A stretch of DNA of 64,000 nucleotides, taken from contig NZ_CP036287.1 in the NCBI RefSeq assembly GCF_007748095.1, positions 2,666,001 to 2,730,000 of the forward strand, read 5' to 3'. Source of the stretch: Engelhardtia mirabilis (GTDB lineage Bacteria > Planctomycetota > UBA1135 > GCA-002686595). The translations under genes and the position numbers were made by a program. Shown piece after piece: positions 44,255 through 52,573 of this stretch; positions within the stretch are counted from its first letter, which is position 1, and each line of letters opens with the position of its first letter. The notes under the pieces are model-generated. The model was not told the origin of the DNA. It did not search any database and saw only the letters and a list, made by a program, of their open reading frames with translations.

Positions 44255-45086
44255 GCGCAATCGAGTCGCCGCCCGGGCCCTGGTCGCGCTCGCGACCATG
44301 GCGGCGGGATTGGTCGTCGGATGCGGCGCGGGCGATGCCGTCGAGCCCGCAGTGGTCCGGGCCGAGGCTCCCCTTGGCCGCGGCAGTCTGCGCTGCGAGG
44401 TGAGGTTGGTGGGTGAGGCGCCCGATGCGCCGCTGATCGTGGCGGACAAGAACGTGGAGCACTGCGGAGCCGAGCTGCGCGACCCCGTCCTGCGCGTCCA
44501 AGGCGGACGGATCGCCGACGCTGTCGTCTCGGTGGATCCGGGCGAGCAGGTCGCTGCCGGTGAAGCCCTGCACCTGGACCTGCGTTCGGCGGGCTGCCTG
44601 TTGGAGCCCCGCGTGCAGACCGCACCGGTGGGCAGTCGACTGCTGCTCACGAACCGCGACAACATCACCCACAACCCCCACGGCTGGCTCGATGGCGAGC
44701 GCACTGTGTTCAACGTGACCCTGGTGGACGAGGGCGTATCGCTCGAGCGGACCCTGCGCGATGCGGGCGTCTACCGCATCGACTGCGACACGCATTCGTG
44801 GATGCGCGCCTTCATTCACGTGTTCGACCACCCCTTCCACGGGGTCACGGGCAGTGAAGGTGAAGTACGGATCGACGGGTTGCCGGCTGGCCCCCGAGAG
44901 GTCGTGATCTGGCACGAGGTGCTCGGCTCGCGTCGGATCCAAGTCCAGATCGAGCCGGGGCGCGAGACCGCGGTCGTGGTCGAGTTCGAGGCGATCGACA
45001 CCCGATCCGTCGAGCTCACGCCCCCGGGGATGGAGCCTTGGATCGCGCGGATGGATCCGCTCGAACTGCAGGAGGATCACAACTGA
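44244..45086 (+). CDS. Cupredoxin-like copper lipoprotein
   Basis: The start is ATG 44244, overlapping the peroxidase gene by 11 nt and preceded by AAGGGA; the product is 280 residues. The signal ends in a lipobox (GLVVGC, Cys27). Residues ~100-195 read as a cupredoxin: His143 and His146 in NITHNPHGW and the C-terminal ligand loop Cys181-x2-His184-x2-Met187 (CDTHSWM). A short carboxypeptidase-regulatory-like beta domain follows (EGEVRIDGLPAGPREVVIW). It should be a one-electron carrier tethered outside the cytoplasm. Exact copper ligands cannot be proven without a model. Confidence 0.83.
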   Translation: MQTERNRVAARALVALATMAAGLVVGCGAGDAVEPAVVRAEAPLGRGSLRCEVRLVGEAPDAPLIVADKNVEHCGAELRDPVLRVQGGRIADAVVSVDPGEQVAAGEALHLDLRSAGCLLEPRVQTAPVGSRLLLTNRDNITHNPHGWLDGERTVFNVTLVDEGVSLERTLRDAGVYRIDCDTHSWMRAFIHVFDHPFHGVTGSEGEVRIDGLPAGPREVVIWHEVLGSRRIQVQIEPGRETAVVVEFEAIDTRSVELTPPGMEPWIARMDPLELQEDHN

Positions 45087-45991
45087 TGGGCAAGTCCGCC
45101 GAACGATGGTTCAGCTTCGACTCCATCTGGGTCCAGCTCGGCCTGGCGTTGTTGCTGGCGACGACCTTCACCCTGACCTTGGGGCCGCGCCTGCTCGCGG
45201 CCCACGAGCCGGCCCCTCCACCGCCGGTGCTCGATCGGATGGTCACCACCGAGCGTCCCCGCGGGCTCTTCGACCTGGAGGACCTCATCTACATGGTGAG
45301 ACCCGCCGAGCTCGGCATCGGATCCTGGGAGCCGGGTCAGTTCGCCGACTACCGACTCCTCGAACGCGGGGACGAGAAGCAGCCTGGTGAGGAGCGATAC
45401 CTGCGTGACGTGCGCGCCGAGGTGCTGCGTGAGGCCGATCCCGCCGATGCCTACACGGCACAGTTCGGGATGGCCTTCCGCCCGATGCACTGGCTCCGGA
45501 TCGCCGGTCTGCACGCCTTCCGCGGCAGGCTCGAGGAGACCTACCGACTGGCCAACCCTCGCGACCTGCGCATCACCGAGGCCACGCCGGCGGTGTCCTA
45601 CCAGGACGGCTACATCCCCTTTGTCAGCACCGAGGGGCCGCAGGAGATCACCTCGGGCTACGAGTTGCGCGAGGGCCAGCAGGTCGAACTGCAGGTGGGG
45701 GATGGGAGCCTGCCCTGCAGGACGTTCGAGGTCTTCCTCCTGGATGCCGGTTCGGAGTCAGGTGACGAGTTGGTCGGCAAGCTGTGGTTCAGCGCCGACG
45801 TGGCCCCCCTGGGCATCGTCCGGCTCCAGACCCAGCGCGAGGCGGTCGAGTTGATCGCTTGCGGCAAGGGGGGCGAGGCCGCCTTTGCCGCGGACATGGC
45901 CCCCCTGATCGAGGGGGCATCGACCTTCACCGGCTTCTGCCACGCCTGTCACGGAGAGACCTTCCATGAGCGCATCTACCCGCCCCATTGA
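45086..45991 (+). CDS. Membrane-anchored protein with C-terminal mono-haem CxxCH
   Basis: The 301-residue protein starts at ATG 45086, sharing one base with the upstream stop, with GGAGG 10 nt before. A transmembrane anchor (LGLALLLATTFTLTLGP) is followed by a ~240-residue exported domain; LVGKLWFSADVAPLGIVRLQ recalls LolA-like sheets. The extreme C-terminus is a haem-c site Cys285-His-Ala-Cys288-His289 with further His residues to the last residue (H301). A single CxxCH on a short tail outside a normal cytochrome fold is unusual. It overlaps the next gene by 26 nt. Confidence 0.82.
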   Translation: MGKSAERWFSFDSIWVQLGLALLLATTFTLTLGPRLLAAHEPAPPPPVLDRMVTTERPRGLFDLEDLIYMVRPAELGIGSWEPGQFADYRLLERGDEKQPGEERYLRDVRAEVLREADPADAYTAQFGMAFRPMHWLRIAGLHAFRGRLEETYRLANPRDLRITEATPAVSYQDGYIPFVSTEGPQEITSGYELREGQQVELQVGDGSLPCRTFEVFLLDAGSESGDELVGKLWFSADVAPLGIVRLQTQREAVELIACGKGGEAAFAADMAPLIEGASTFTGFCHACHGETFHERIYPPH

Positions 45992-46445
45992 GTGCGAGCG
46001 TCGGCCGGCGGGGCGCGGCGCCCGGGGTCGGATGCTCGGCGTCGCGGCCCCCCTGGCACTGCTGGCATTCACGGGTGGTGCCCAGGACTCCGGCGGCGGC
46101 ACCCGCATCGAGTTCGACTTGCACGGCGAGTTCGTCTTCGACGTCGACCTGACCGAGGACTTCTACCACCGCTACCGCGCAGGCCTGTTCGTGCCCGAGA
46201 GCGAGCCGCTGGTGATGCGCGCCACGACCCTCGACGACGACGGCGACGTGATCATGGCCGGCGGTAAGTACCTCCGCTTCACCTGGGACCAGGGCACCTT
46301 CGACGTGCGCATCGACCGCAACGGCCTGGTAGTGCTCCACATGGACGACCAGGCTGCGATGAGCCACCTGACCACCGTGCTTCCGCCAACCGTGTCGAGC
46401 ATGGCGCGGGAGTTTCCCGAGTACCCGAACCACCCGATCCAATGA
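45966..46445 (+). CDS. Exported hypothetical protein of the cytochrome operon
   Basis: The 159-residue product starts 26 nt inside the upstream gene and has a signal sequence (MLGVAAPLALLAFTGGAQ). The mature part is a beta-rich, acidic domain (EFDLHGEFVFDVDLTEDFYH, then LRFTWDQGTFDVRIDRNGLV). No metal motif is clear. Its place in the operon suggests a partner of the cytochrome/cupredoxin set. The unusual 26-nt overlap means that the long N-terminus could start later, for example at the Met before LGVAAP. Confidence 0.72.
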   Translation: MSASTRPIECERRPAGRGARGRMLGVAAPLALLAFTGGAQDSGGGTRIEFDLHGEFVFDVDLTEDFYHRYRAGLFVPESEPLVMRATTLDDDGDVIMAGGKYLRFTWDQGTFDVRIDRNGLVVLHMDDQAAMSHLTTVLPPTVSSMAREFPEYPNHPIQ

Positions 46446-46897
46446 AGCTCTGCCGAGGTGCAATCCTGGCCGTGGCCCTCTCGGTCCTGCCCTTGGCCGG
46501 CTGCGGCGTGGCCGGAGCCCAGGACCAGCGCGAGTTCCGCGGCCCCTTCCCCCTGGCCGAGCTGATCGCCGCGGGCGTCGAGCAGGTCGGTCCGGACACG
46601 GGGGTCGAGATCCGCATGGAGGTCAGGGGCGCGGACGGGGCGGTGGTGCCCTACGCCCTGGTGCAGCTCGACTGGGGCGATGGCGGACGCACCGCCTTCC
46701 AGTCCGACGTGGAGGGCGTGTTCTGGATCCGCTTCCCGCCCTTTGCGCTCGACTCGGAGGCCGTCGTCTCCCTCCGGACCATCCCGCACGGCACGGATTT
46801 CGTCGTCGAAGACTACGCGAGCTTCAGCCGGCCGCTCGAGGGTGGGGTCGCCGCGGTGCGCTTCTCGAGCTACGTACCGGCGGCGACGCGCGGCTGA
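46442..46897 (+). CDS. Lipoprotein, last gene of the cytochrome operon
   Basis: The 151-residue product overlaps the previous gene by 4 nt. The signal ends in a lipobox (LPLAGC, Cys21). The mature domain is an Ig-like or CarboxypepD_reg-like sandwich (EIRMEVRGADGAVVPYALVQ, SDVEGVFWIRFPP). It may present a beta-sandwich surface for partner binding. Function is unknown. It converges on the DUF2723 gene 35 bp later. Confidence 0.75.
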   Translation: MKLCRGAILAVALSVLPLAGCGVAGAQDQREFRGPFPLAELIAAGVEQVGPDTGVEIRMEVRGADGAVVPYALVQLDWGDGGRTAFQSDVEGVFWIRFPPFALDSEAVVSLRTIPHGTDFVVEDYASFSRPLEGGVAAVRFSSYVPAATRG

Positions 46898-46932
46898 TTC
46901 GGACGCGACGGGCGAGGTTCCTGCGCGCGCCA

Positions 46933-48678
46933 CTACCGGCGCACAGCCTCGAGCCGATCCGCGTCGGCCTCGCGGCCAGCGGCGCGGAGCGCTTCGGCGC
47001 GCGCGAGATCCCGCTCGGCGGCGAGGCCCGACAACTCCTCGGTCCATGGGTCGGCCGGTTGGCCCGCGAGCCATGCCCACGCGGGCCCCACCGGTTCCGG
47101 CTCCGGTGGGGGCGGGGCGCCCACGAACCACAGTCGCTCGTTGGGGGTGATCGGTCGGCCGCGCAGGACGTTGGCGCCCGGTCGCTCCACCAACACCACC
47201 GGCCGCGGACCGTCGAAGACTGTCTGTAGGAATTCGGCCGAAGCCAGACGTGCCTGGCGCGGGTCGCCGAAGCGCTCGGGATCGGCGCCATAGGTGTTGC
47301 CGAGGGCGAGGATCGCAGGCGCGAGGTCGGGCGCACGACCGGCGAGCTGCTCGCGGTACCACGGCGTGGTCAACAGCGCGCGGTCGATCGCTGTCACATC
47401 GGGGCGCAGGCCCAGGGCCACCTGGCCGTAGAGCACGGGGAAACCGAGGATGTCGGTGAAACCCATCCTGTTCAGCACCAGGATCGCGTCGGGGGGGCAG
47501 GCCTCGAGGGTCTCGCGCAGGTAGCGCTGGGCGCCGTCGGCCCGGGACATCCGCACTGCACCGGAGGCGACCGATGGCGCGGGGACCTGGGCCAGGGCGA
47601 GCGCTGCTGCCACCAGCAGTGGAGCGGTGGCGGCCCCGGCGCGCGCGCGCAGGCGTTGTTCGAGCGCAATCAACGCGGTCCCGCCGAGGGTCGAAACGAG
47701 CAGGACCAATGGAATGAAGGTCGGCGCTATCCGTGTGCGCAGGGCCAAGGGCGTCACGTCGTAGGGCACGGCCAGAACGCCGATCACCGCGCCGAGGACG
47801 AGGGTCGCTGCCAGTGAGCCGACCATCGCGGCGCCGACCCCGCGTCGGCCCAGCCAAAGGGCCAGGACCAACGCGAGGGCTGCGATCGCCGGCCATTGAA
47901 GCAACGCCTGCTCGAGCACGAACTGGATCCGCGGGCCCAGCGCGCCGCCGTCGCCCGCGTAGCCCTGTCGGGTGAGGTGCTCCAAGAGCCGCTGGCCCGT
48001 GCGGGCGTCACCCCAGTTGACCGCCGGGTCAGCGGCGGCCGCCAAGGGCACGTAGACGAATGGAAGGAGCCCCGCGACGCCGCCCGCGCTCGCAAGGGCA
48101 AGACCCCTGAACCGCGCTCCGCGCCAGGCTGCGATCGCCGCGACTGGCGCGAGCAAGAGCGTGCTGGCGTGGGCGCACAACCCCAGCCCGAAGAGCACAC
48201 CCACCCGCAGTGATCGCGGCCGCGGCGCGAGGGCGACGGACAGGGCGGCCACCTGCACGAAGGCCGCCAGGGCGTAGACCTCGACGATGAGCGCTTGGGA
48301 GGTGAAGGTCGGCGCGGCCAGGGGCAAGAGGCCTGCTAGAACGGCCACTGTTGTCGATGCTCCCCACTTGCTGGCCAACCTGGCCAGGAGCGCGCAGGTT
48401 CCTGCGGCGCAGGTCGCGCTCAGCAGCACCAGGGCCCGCGCCGGGTCGAGGCCGATCCAACTCGCAAGGTGCGCCATGGGCGCCGCCACCAGCATCCACA
48501 GGGGATAGCCTGGCGGATGGGGAACGCCCCAACAGGACGCGGCCGCTGCGAGTTCGCCGGCGTCTTCGAAGGTCACGCCCGGCGCCGTGCGCGGAATCAG
48601 GAAGGCCAGGGCCAGGACCGCGGCGCCCAGTGCGGCGCGCGCGGGACTGCCGGGTTCGCGAGATTGGGCGCCGGTCAT
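46933..48678 (-). CDS. DUF2723-family polytopic membrane protein
   Basis: ATG 48678 gives 581 residues with around ten transmembrane helices. The N-terminal signature TFEDAGELAAAASCWG followed by VPHPPGYPLWML is diagnostic of DUF2723, a relative of PMT/GT-C glycosyltransferases; the acidic D-x-GE after helix 1 fits the GT-C catalytic position. The C-terminal ~200 residues are soluble, ending in a helical Ala/Arg-rich tail. It probably transfers sugars from a lipid carrier to exported proteins or glycans. The frame is open farther upstream but that part overlaps the 25-bp repeats and the next gene. Confidence 0.85.
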   Translation of the reverse strand: MTGAQSREPGSPARAALGAAVLALAFLIPRTAPGVTFEDAGELAAAASCWGVPHPPGYPLWMLVAAPMAHLASWIGLDPARALVLLSATCAAGTCALLARLASKWGASTTVAVLAGLLPLAAPTFTSQALIVEVYALAAFVQVAALSVALAPRPRSLRVGVLFGLGLCAHASTLLLAPVAAIAAWRGARFRGLALASAGGVAGLLPFVYVPLAAAADPAVNWGDARTGQRLLEHLTRQGYAGDGGALGPRIQFVLEQALLQWPAIAALALVLALWLGRRGVGAAMVGSLAATLVLGAVIGVLAVPYDVTPLALRTRIAPTFIPLVLLVSTLGGTALIALEQRLRARAGAATAPLLVAAALALAQVPAPSVASGAVRMSRADGAQRYLRETLEACPPDAILVLNRMGFTDILGFPVLYGQVALGLRPDVTAIDRALLTTPWYREQLAGRAPDLAPAILALGNTYGADPERFGDPRQARLASAEFLQTVFDGPRPVVLVERPGANVLRGRPITPNERLWFVGAPPPPEPEPVGPAWAWLAGQPADPWTEELSGLAAERDLARAEALRAAGREADADRLEAVRR

Positions 48679-48730
48679 TCGCCGAGACGCTAACAGTGCC
48701 CGCAGGGCGGTGCCAGGCGCCGTGTCGGCC

Positions 48731-48805
48731 GCTGCCGCGAGCCTGGGCGAGCCATGCTGCCGCGAGCCTGGGCGAGCCATGCTGCCGCGAGCCTGGGCGA
48801 GCCCG
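48731..48805. repeat. Three 25-bp direct tandem repeats
   Basis: Three contiguous copies of a 25-bp unit starting GCTGCCGCGAGCCTGGGCGA lie just upstream of the DUF2723 gene and after the stop of the 48833 gene. The third copy differs in its last two bases. Further degenerate copies continue to about 48830. There are no spacers, so this is not a CRISPR. Confidence 0.85.
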
Positions 48806-48832
48806 GTGACCGCGAGCCCGGTCGCCGCGAAC

Positions 48833-49597
48833 TCAGCCGAAGGCCCGACCCAAGCGACGGGTCGGCGAGGGCAGTCCGCCACTGATGCGACCACTGAACA
48901 GGAACGTCCCGCGCAGCCAATCACCCACGGCCGGCGTCCGCAGTCCGTCCGCCTCCAGCTGCCAGCGGCTGACGAAGACCGAGAGGGGCGTCCCCGGCGC
49001 GTGAACCTCCAGGCGTTGGACGGCCAGACCGGTGATCGGATTCTCCAGCTCCTCGGCCGCCAGGATCGGCAGGTGCAGCTCCACGCATCCGCCCGGGTCC
49101 TCATCGCCGCCCAAGGGCGAAATCCGTCCCTCGGGTCGCAGCCCCCTGGGCCTGCCGCCCACTTGGGCGATGTCGAGGGCGAAGCCGGCCGTACTGACGG
49201 CCAGGACATGACCGCTCTCGAGGGGGCGCGGCAGCCGGCGTCGATCGCCGACCCAGGTGGTGAAGCGGAAGCTGGTCTCCGAGTTCGCGAAGCCCGGTCG
49301 TGGAGGATTGGCCAGGCCCCGCAGCAGCCCGTCGAATGGCGCGTCGGGGATCAGATCGACACTGTCGACCGCCAGGCGCAGGCGCCCGGGGGAAGCATAG
49401 AAGGGCCACACGTCGGGACCGGCGAGCTGATCGCCCTCGTCGAGGCGCAGCTCGAGACCGCCCCCCAGGGCCAGACGCCGGTCGGCGCCATCGGGATCGC
49501 GCCACGGGGTCGCCTCGCCGAGCTGGCGAACCAGGTCGGGCAGACCGTCGTGGTCGTACTCGGGCGGGAACCCGATGCATTCGAGCAGGAAGTCCAA
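48833..49597 (-). CDS. Hypothetical protein
   Basis: A TTG at 49597 starts a 254-residue frame that opens MDFLLECIGFPPEYDHDGLP. The protein is beta-rich with many Gly/Pro turns (ALGGGLELRLDEGDQL, GRLRLAVDSVDLIPD) and no signal peptide or membrane segment. Repeated short strands suggest a beta-barrel or lipocalin-like fold. I do not recognise the family. Composition is typical of the genome and the frame is clean, so it is likely a real gene. Confidence 0.68.
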   Translation of the reverse strand: MDFLLECIGFPPEYDHDGLPDLVRQLGEATPWRDPDGADRRLALGGGLELRLDEGDQLAGPDVWPFYASPGRLRLAVDSVDLIPDAPFDGLLRGLANPPRPGFANSETSFRFTTWVGDRRRLPRPLESGHVLAVSTAGFALDIAQVGGRPRGLRPEGRISPLGGDEDPGGCVELHLPILAAEELENPITGLAVQRLEVHAPGTPLSVFVSRWQLEADGLRTPAVGDWLRGTFLFSGRISGGLPSPTRRLGRAFG

Positions 49598-49891
49598 GGC
49601 GCTGGGCGAAGGTGGTTGTCCCCTCTAGCCCCTTGGACGGCCGTCGCCTACCGGTGAGTTCCACAGAGCGGGGTCCGAGGGCAGGATTTGCACCCAGGCC
49701 CCCCCCTGGCGCGGGTTCCGAGACGGCCGACCGGCGCTCTGGGCGACCCAGGGCCGGGGATCGGGTCTGGCGGGCGGCGGGACCGAGGCGCATCATCCCG
49801 GAGACGAACGCGGGTTCCCTCGCCCCCCGGAAGCGTCCCGCCGAGCGATCCCGCTCACGGTCGGGGCCCGCGACAACCGACAACCGACACC

Positions 49892-50884
49892 ATGAGAAGA
49901 CTCGCGGCACTACTCGCTGTGCCCTTGCTGGCCATCGGGCTGGCGGGCCCGGCCGACGCCCAGGTGGGCAAGGTCGTCCCCGACAACATTGAGCTCGACG
50001 ATTTCGCGAACACCGATGCGAACGATTTCGGCGACTTCACCGGGCGCACGATCCTGATCGAATTCTTCGCCTACTGGTGAGGCCCCTGTGGGGCCTCGGT
50101 TCCGCACCTGAACGAGCTTCAGGCTGAGTACGGAAGCCGGGGACTCACGATCATTGGCGTGACCAATGAAGGCAAGTCCGACACCGAGAAGTGGATCAAG
50201 GACAAGGGAGCCACCTACCCCTACGCGTACTTCAAGGGCAGCGACCTGCAGAAGTTCGCGGAGATGAAGGGCTGGCCCCACGCCATCCTGATCAACCCCG
50301 AGGGACGCGTGGTCTGGGCCGGTCATCCGGGCAACCTGGGCGGAAGCATCATCGAGCAGAACCTCGACGGCGCCCTGCCGGTGCCGCTGTTCGACTTCCC
50401 CAAGAAGGCGAGCAAGATCAAGAAGGCCATCCAGGACCGCGAACTCGCCGTGGCCCTGGCCGAAGCCAAGGAGTACGAGGCCGCGGGTGAAGAGCTCGCG
50501 GTGGAGATTCGCTCGGCGGTCGAGACGCTGATCTCCTCGCGGGTCGACTCCCTCAAGAAGGCCCACGAGAAGGGCGACTTCATGACCCTGGTCGATCGCG
50601 GCCCTGACCTGGTCAAGTCCCTGGACGACCTGCCCCAGGCGGCGGAGATCCAGGCGCTGCTCGACCAAGTGGACGAGGACGACGACGCTCAGGAGGTCGT
50701 CTCCGCCCAGCGCGCCATCGCGAAGATGCGCGAGGGGCTGGAGAAGCTGAAGAAGAAGAAGGAAGTCGACAAGCTGGTCGAGAAGCTCGAGCAGCTGTCG
50801 GAAGAGTTCAGCGGCTCATTCGCCGCCGAACAGGCGCGCGACCTGATGGCCGAGTTGACTCAACTTCGACCCCAGCTCAAGTGA
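49892..50884 (+). CDS. Selenocysteine-containing TlpA/thioredoxin-like exported protein (TGA read as Sec63)
   Basis: ATG 49892 starts a signal peptide (LAALLAVPLLAIGLAGPADA). The frame then encodes a thioredoxin fold with TILIEFFAYW, TGA at 50078-50080, and GPCGASVPHLNELQ. The TGA stands where thioredoxins have the first Cys of WCGPC; the second (Cys66) is present. The same frame continues with good thioredoxin sequence (YGSRGLTIIGVTNE, the Trp-Pro cis-proline site GWPHAILINPEGRVVWAG) and a coiled-coil tail (KLKKKKEVDKLVEKLEQL), total 330 residues. Reading TGA as stop would leave a 62-residue stub and an orphan from GTG 50159. Hairpins follow the TGA. A paralogue lies at 52574. Confidence 0.85.
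50079..50097 (+). promoter_or_regulatory. Perfect hairpin overlapping the UGA, candidate SECIS part
   Basis: GAGGCCCC-tgt-GGGGCCTC is an 8-bp perfect stem with a 3-nt loop whose first two bases are the GA of the UGA codon. Its loop is closer to the UGA than the usual bacterial SECIS apical loop (about 16-37 nt), so it may be part of a larger recoding structure, or a stalling element, rather than the SelB site itself. Confidence 0.5.
50107..50123 (+). promoter_or_regulatory. Second hairpin after the UGA, candidate SECIS apical stem
   Basis: CCTGAA-cgagc-TTCAGG forms a perfect 6-bp stem with a G-containing loop about 33 nt after the UGA. That spacing is within the range known for bacterial SECIS apical loops that bind SelB. 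The stem is short, and a fold calculation would be needed to rank it against the hairpin at 50079-50097. Confidence 0.5.
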
Positions 50885-50900
50885 ACTCGCGCTGACGAGC

Positions 50901-50948
50901 ACGGGCGCCGGCCCTCCGTCCCGAAGCGGGCGGGGGGGCGGCGCCCGT
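50901..50948 (+). terminator. Terminator-like hairpin after the selenoprotein gene
   Basis: ACGGGCGCCG (50901-50910) and CGGCGCCCGT (50939-50948) pair perfectly over 10 bp, 17 nt after the stop. The loop is long and could pair further (GGCCC with GGG runs). It lies between convergent genes and may serve both directions. Confidence 0.6.
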
Positions 50949-51019
50949 CGCGTTCGGGTCCCTGTGGGTTCGAGAAGCCGGCTCCCGCGCTCGCTCGCCC
51001 GGGGGACGGGCGACGACCC

Positions 51020-52444
51020 TCAGCGCCGATGCAGGATCAGCGTGCGCAGCTCCGTCATCTCTTCGATCGCGTAGCGCGGCCCCTCGCGGCCCATGCCCGA
51101 GCGTTTGACGCCACCGTAGGGCATCGCGTCCGAGCGGAAGGTGGGCACGTCACCCACGACCAGGGCGCCCACCTCGAGCTGCTCGAAGGCGCGCAGGGCG
51201 CGATCCAGGTTGCCGGTGAACAGGCCCGCCTGGAGCCCGAAGGGGCCCTCACCGGCGCAATTCAGGGCCTCGTCGAAGTCGTCGAAGGGCTCCAGGACGG
51301 CGACGGGCCCGAAGGCCTCGGCGCACCACAGGGGTGAGTCGTGGGGGACGTTCTCGAGCAGGGTCGGTTGCAACACTGCGCCCTGCCGCTCGCCGCCGAT
51401 CAGAGTTCGCGCGCCGCCCCGGGCCGCGTCGGCGATCCAGCCCTCCAGTCGCCGCGCGGCGTCCTCGTCGATCAGCGGGCCGACGACGGTCGCATCGGAT
51501 CTGGGGTCGCCCACCACCAGCTTCGAGGTGGCGTCGATGAGGCGCTCGCGCAGCTCTGCGAAGAGCGAGTGATGGCCCACGATGCGCTGCACGCTGATAC
51601 AGCTCTGACCGGACTGACCGAAGGTCCCGACGATCAGGCGCGAGACGGCGTCCTCGAGGTCACTGCCCTCGTCCACGATGCACGCGGCGTTGCCGCCCAG
51701 CTCGAGCGCCACCCGCCGCGGCGCCGCGCGCCGGGCCAGTTCCCAACCCACGCGGTCGGAGCCGGTGAACGACAGGAAGGCCACGCGCTCGTCGTCGATC
51801 AACGGCCCGGCGTGTTCGACCTCGAGCGGCAGGACGTTGATCGCTCCCCGGGGCAGGTCCGTCTCCAGCAACAACTCGCCCAGGGCCAGGGCCGAGCGTG
51901 GCGCCTTGTCCGACGGCTTGAGGACGAACGGACAGCCGGCCGCGATGGCCGGCGCGACCTTGTGCGCCACCAGGTTGAGCGGGAAGTTGAAGGGCGTGAT
52001 GAGGCTGCACACACCGATCGGCACCCGCCGCGTCAGGGCCGAATAGCCCTCGGTCGCCGGCAGATGGTCGAGCTCCATGCTCTCGCCCCCCGCGCGGCTA
52101 CACTCCGCCGCGCTCAGCCTGAAGGTCGACACCGCCCGAGAGACCTCCCCGCGAGCATCCCGCCGGGGTTTGCCCACCTCGGACACGATCAGCTCGCAGA
52201 ACTCCTCCGCACGGGCCTCCAGGGCTTCCGCGGTTTGTCGCAGGGCGCGCTCGCGCGCGTGGCGGGCGAGGGCCGCGCATTCCCCACGGGCCGCGGCGCT
52301 CGCCGCCAAGGCGCCCTCCACGTCCTGGGGTCCGGCCAGGGCCACCTCGGTGGGCGGCCCGGCACCCGAGCGATCGGGTACTTCGAGGTGGCGCTCGCGG
52401 TGCTCGGAGCGCCCTGCAAGAATCAGCGGGGTCTGGTTCGCCAT
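51020..52444 (-). CDS. NAD(P)-dependent aldehyde dehydrogenase
   Basis: From ATG 52444 the product is 474 residues, normal for the superfamily. Key residues are present: Asn153 in PFNFP, Lys176 in FVLKPSD, FTGSDRVGW for cofactor, Glu248 in ELGGNA and the nucleophile Cys282 in GQSGQSC. The pattern is close to the succinate-semialdehyde/glyceraldehyde/lactaldehyde-type branch, but the substrate is not fixed by sequence. It lies between the selenoprotein and its paralogue on the opposite strand and diverges from the paralogue with 129 bp between starts. Confidence 0.92.
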   Translation of the reverse strand: MANQTPLILAGRSEHRERHLEVPDRSGAGPPTEVALAGPQDVEGALAASAAARGECAALARHARERALRQTAEALEARAEEFCELIVSEVGKPRRDARGEVSRAVSTFRLSAAECSRAGGESMELDHLPATEGYSALTRRVPIGVCSLITPFNFPLNLVAHKVAPAIAAGCPFVLKPSDKAPRSALALGELLLETDLPRGAINVLPLEVEHAGPLIDDERVAFLSFTGSDRVGWELARRAAPRRVALELGGNAACIVDEGSDLEDAVSRLIVGTFGQSGQSCISVQRIVGHHSLFAELRERLIDATSKLVVGDPRSDATVVGPLIDEDAARRLEGWIADAARGGARTLIGGERQGAVLQPTLLENVPHDSPLWCAEAFGPVAVLEPFDDFDEALNCAGEGPFGLQAGLFTGNLDRALRAFEQLEVGALVVGDVPTFRSDAMPYGGVKRSGMGREGPRYAIEEMTELRTLILHRR

Positions 52445-52573
52445 GGTCGTGGATTTGGGGTCCACGAAACATAGTCCCGATGGGGCACCTGCGACACCGC
52501 CCCGATCGCGTCGGGTCGGCGCTCGCACCCAGGCGCCGGACCACTCGCATTTCTCGACCGAAGGATGACTCCG

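Noticed and set aside
48731..48805. A possible CRISPR array
   Set aside because: The 25-bp units are contiguous without spacers and no cas gene is near.
49892..50080. The TGA as a simple nonsense mutation giving a pseudogene
   Set aside because: The codon falls exactly on the redox cysteine, the downstream frame shows no decay, and hairpins follow. It remains the main alternative if Sec machinery is absent.
50159..50884. A separate 241-residue gene starting at GTG
   Set aside because: It would start in the middle of the thioredoxin fold, without signal peptide or active site; reading the upstream TGA as selenocysteine restores a complete protein.
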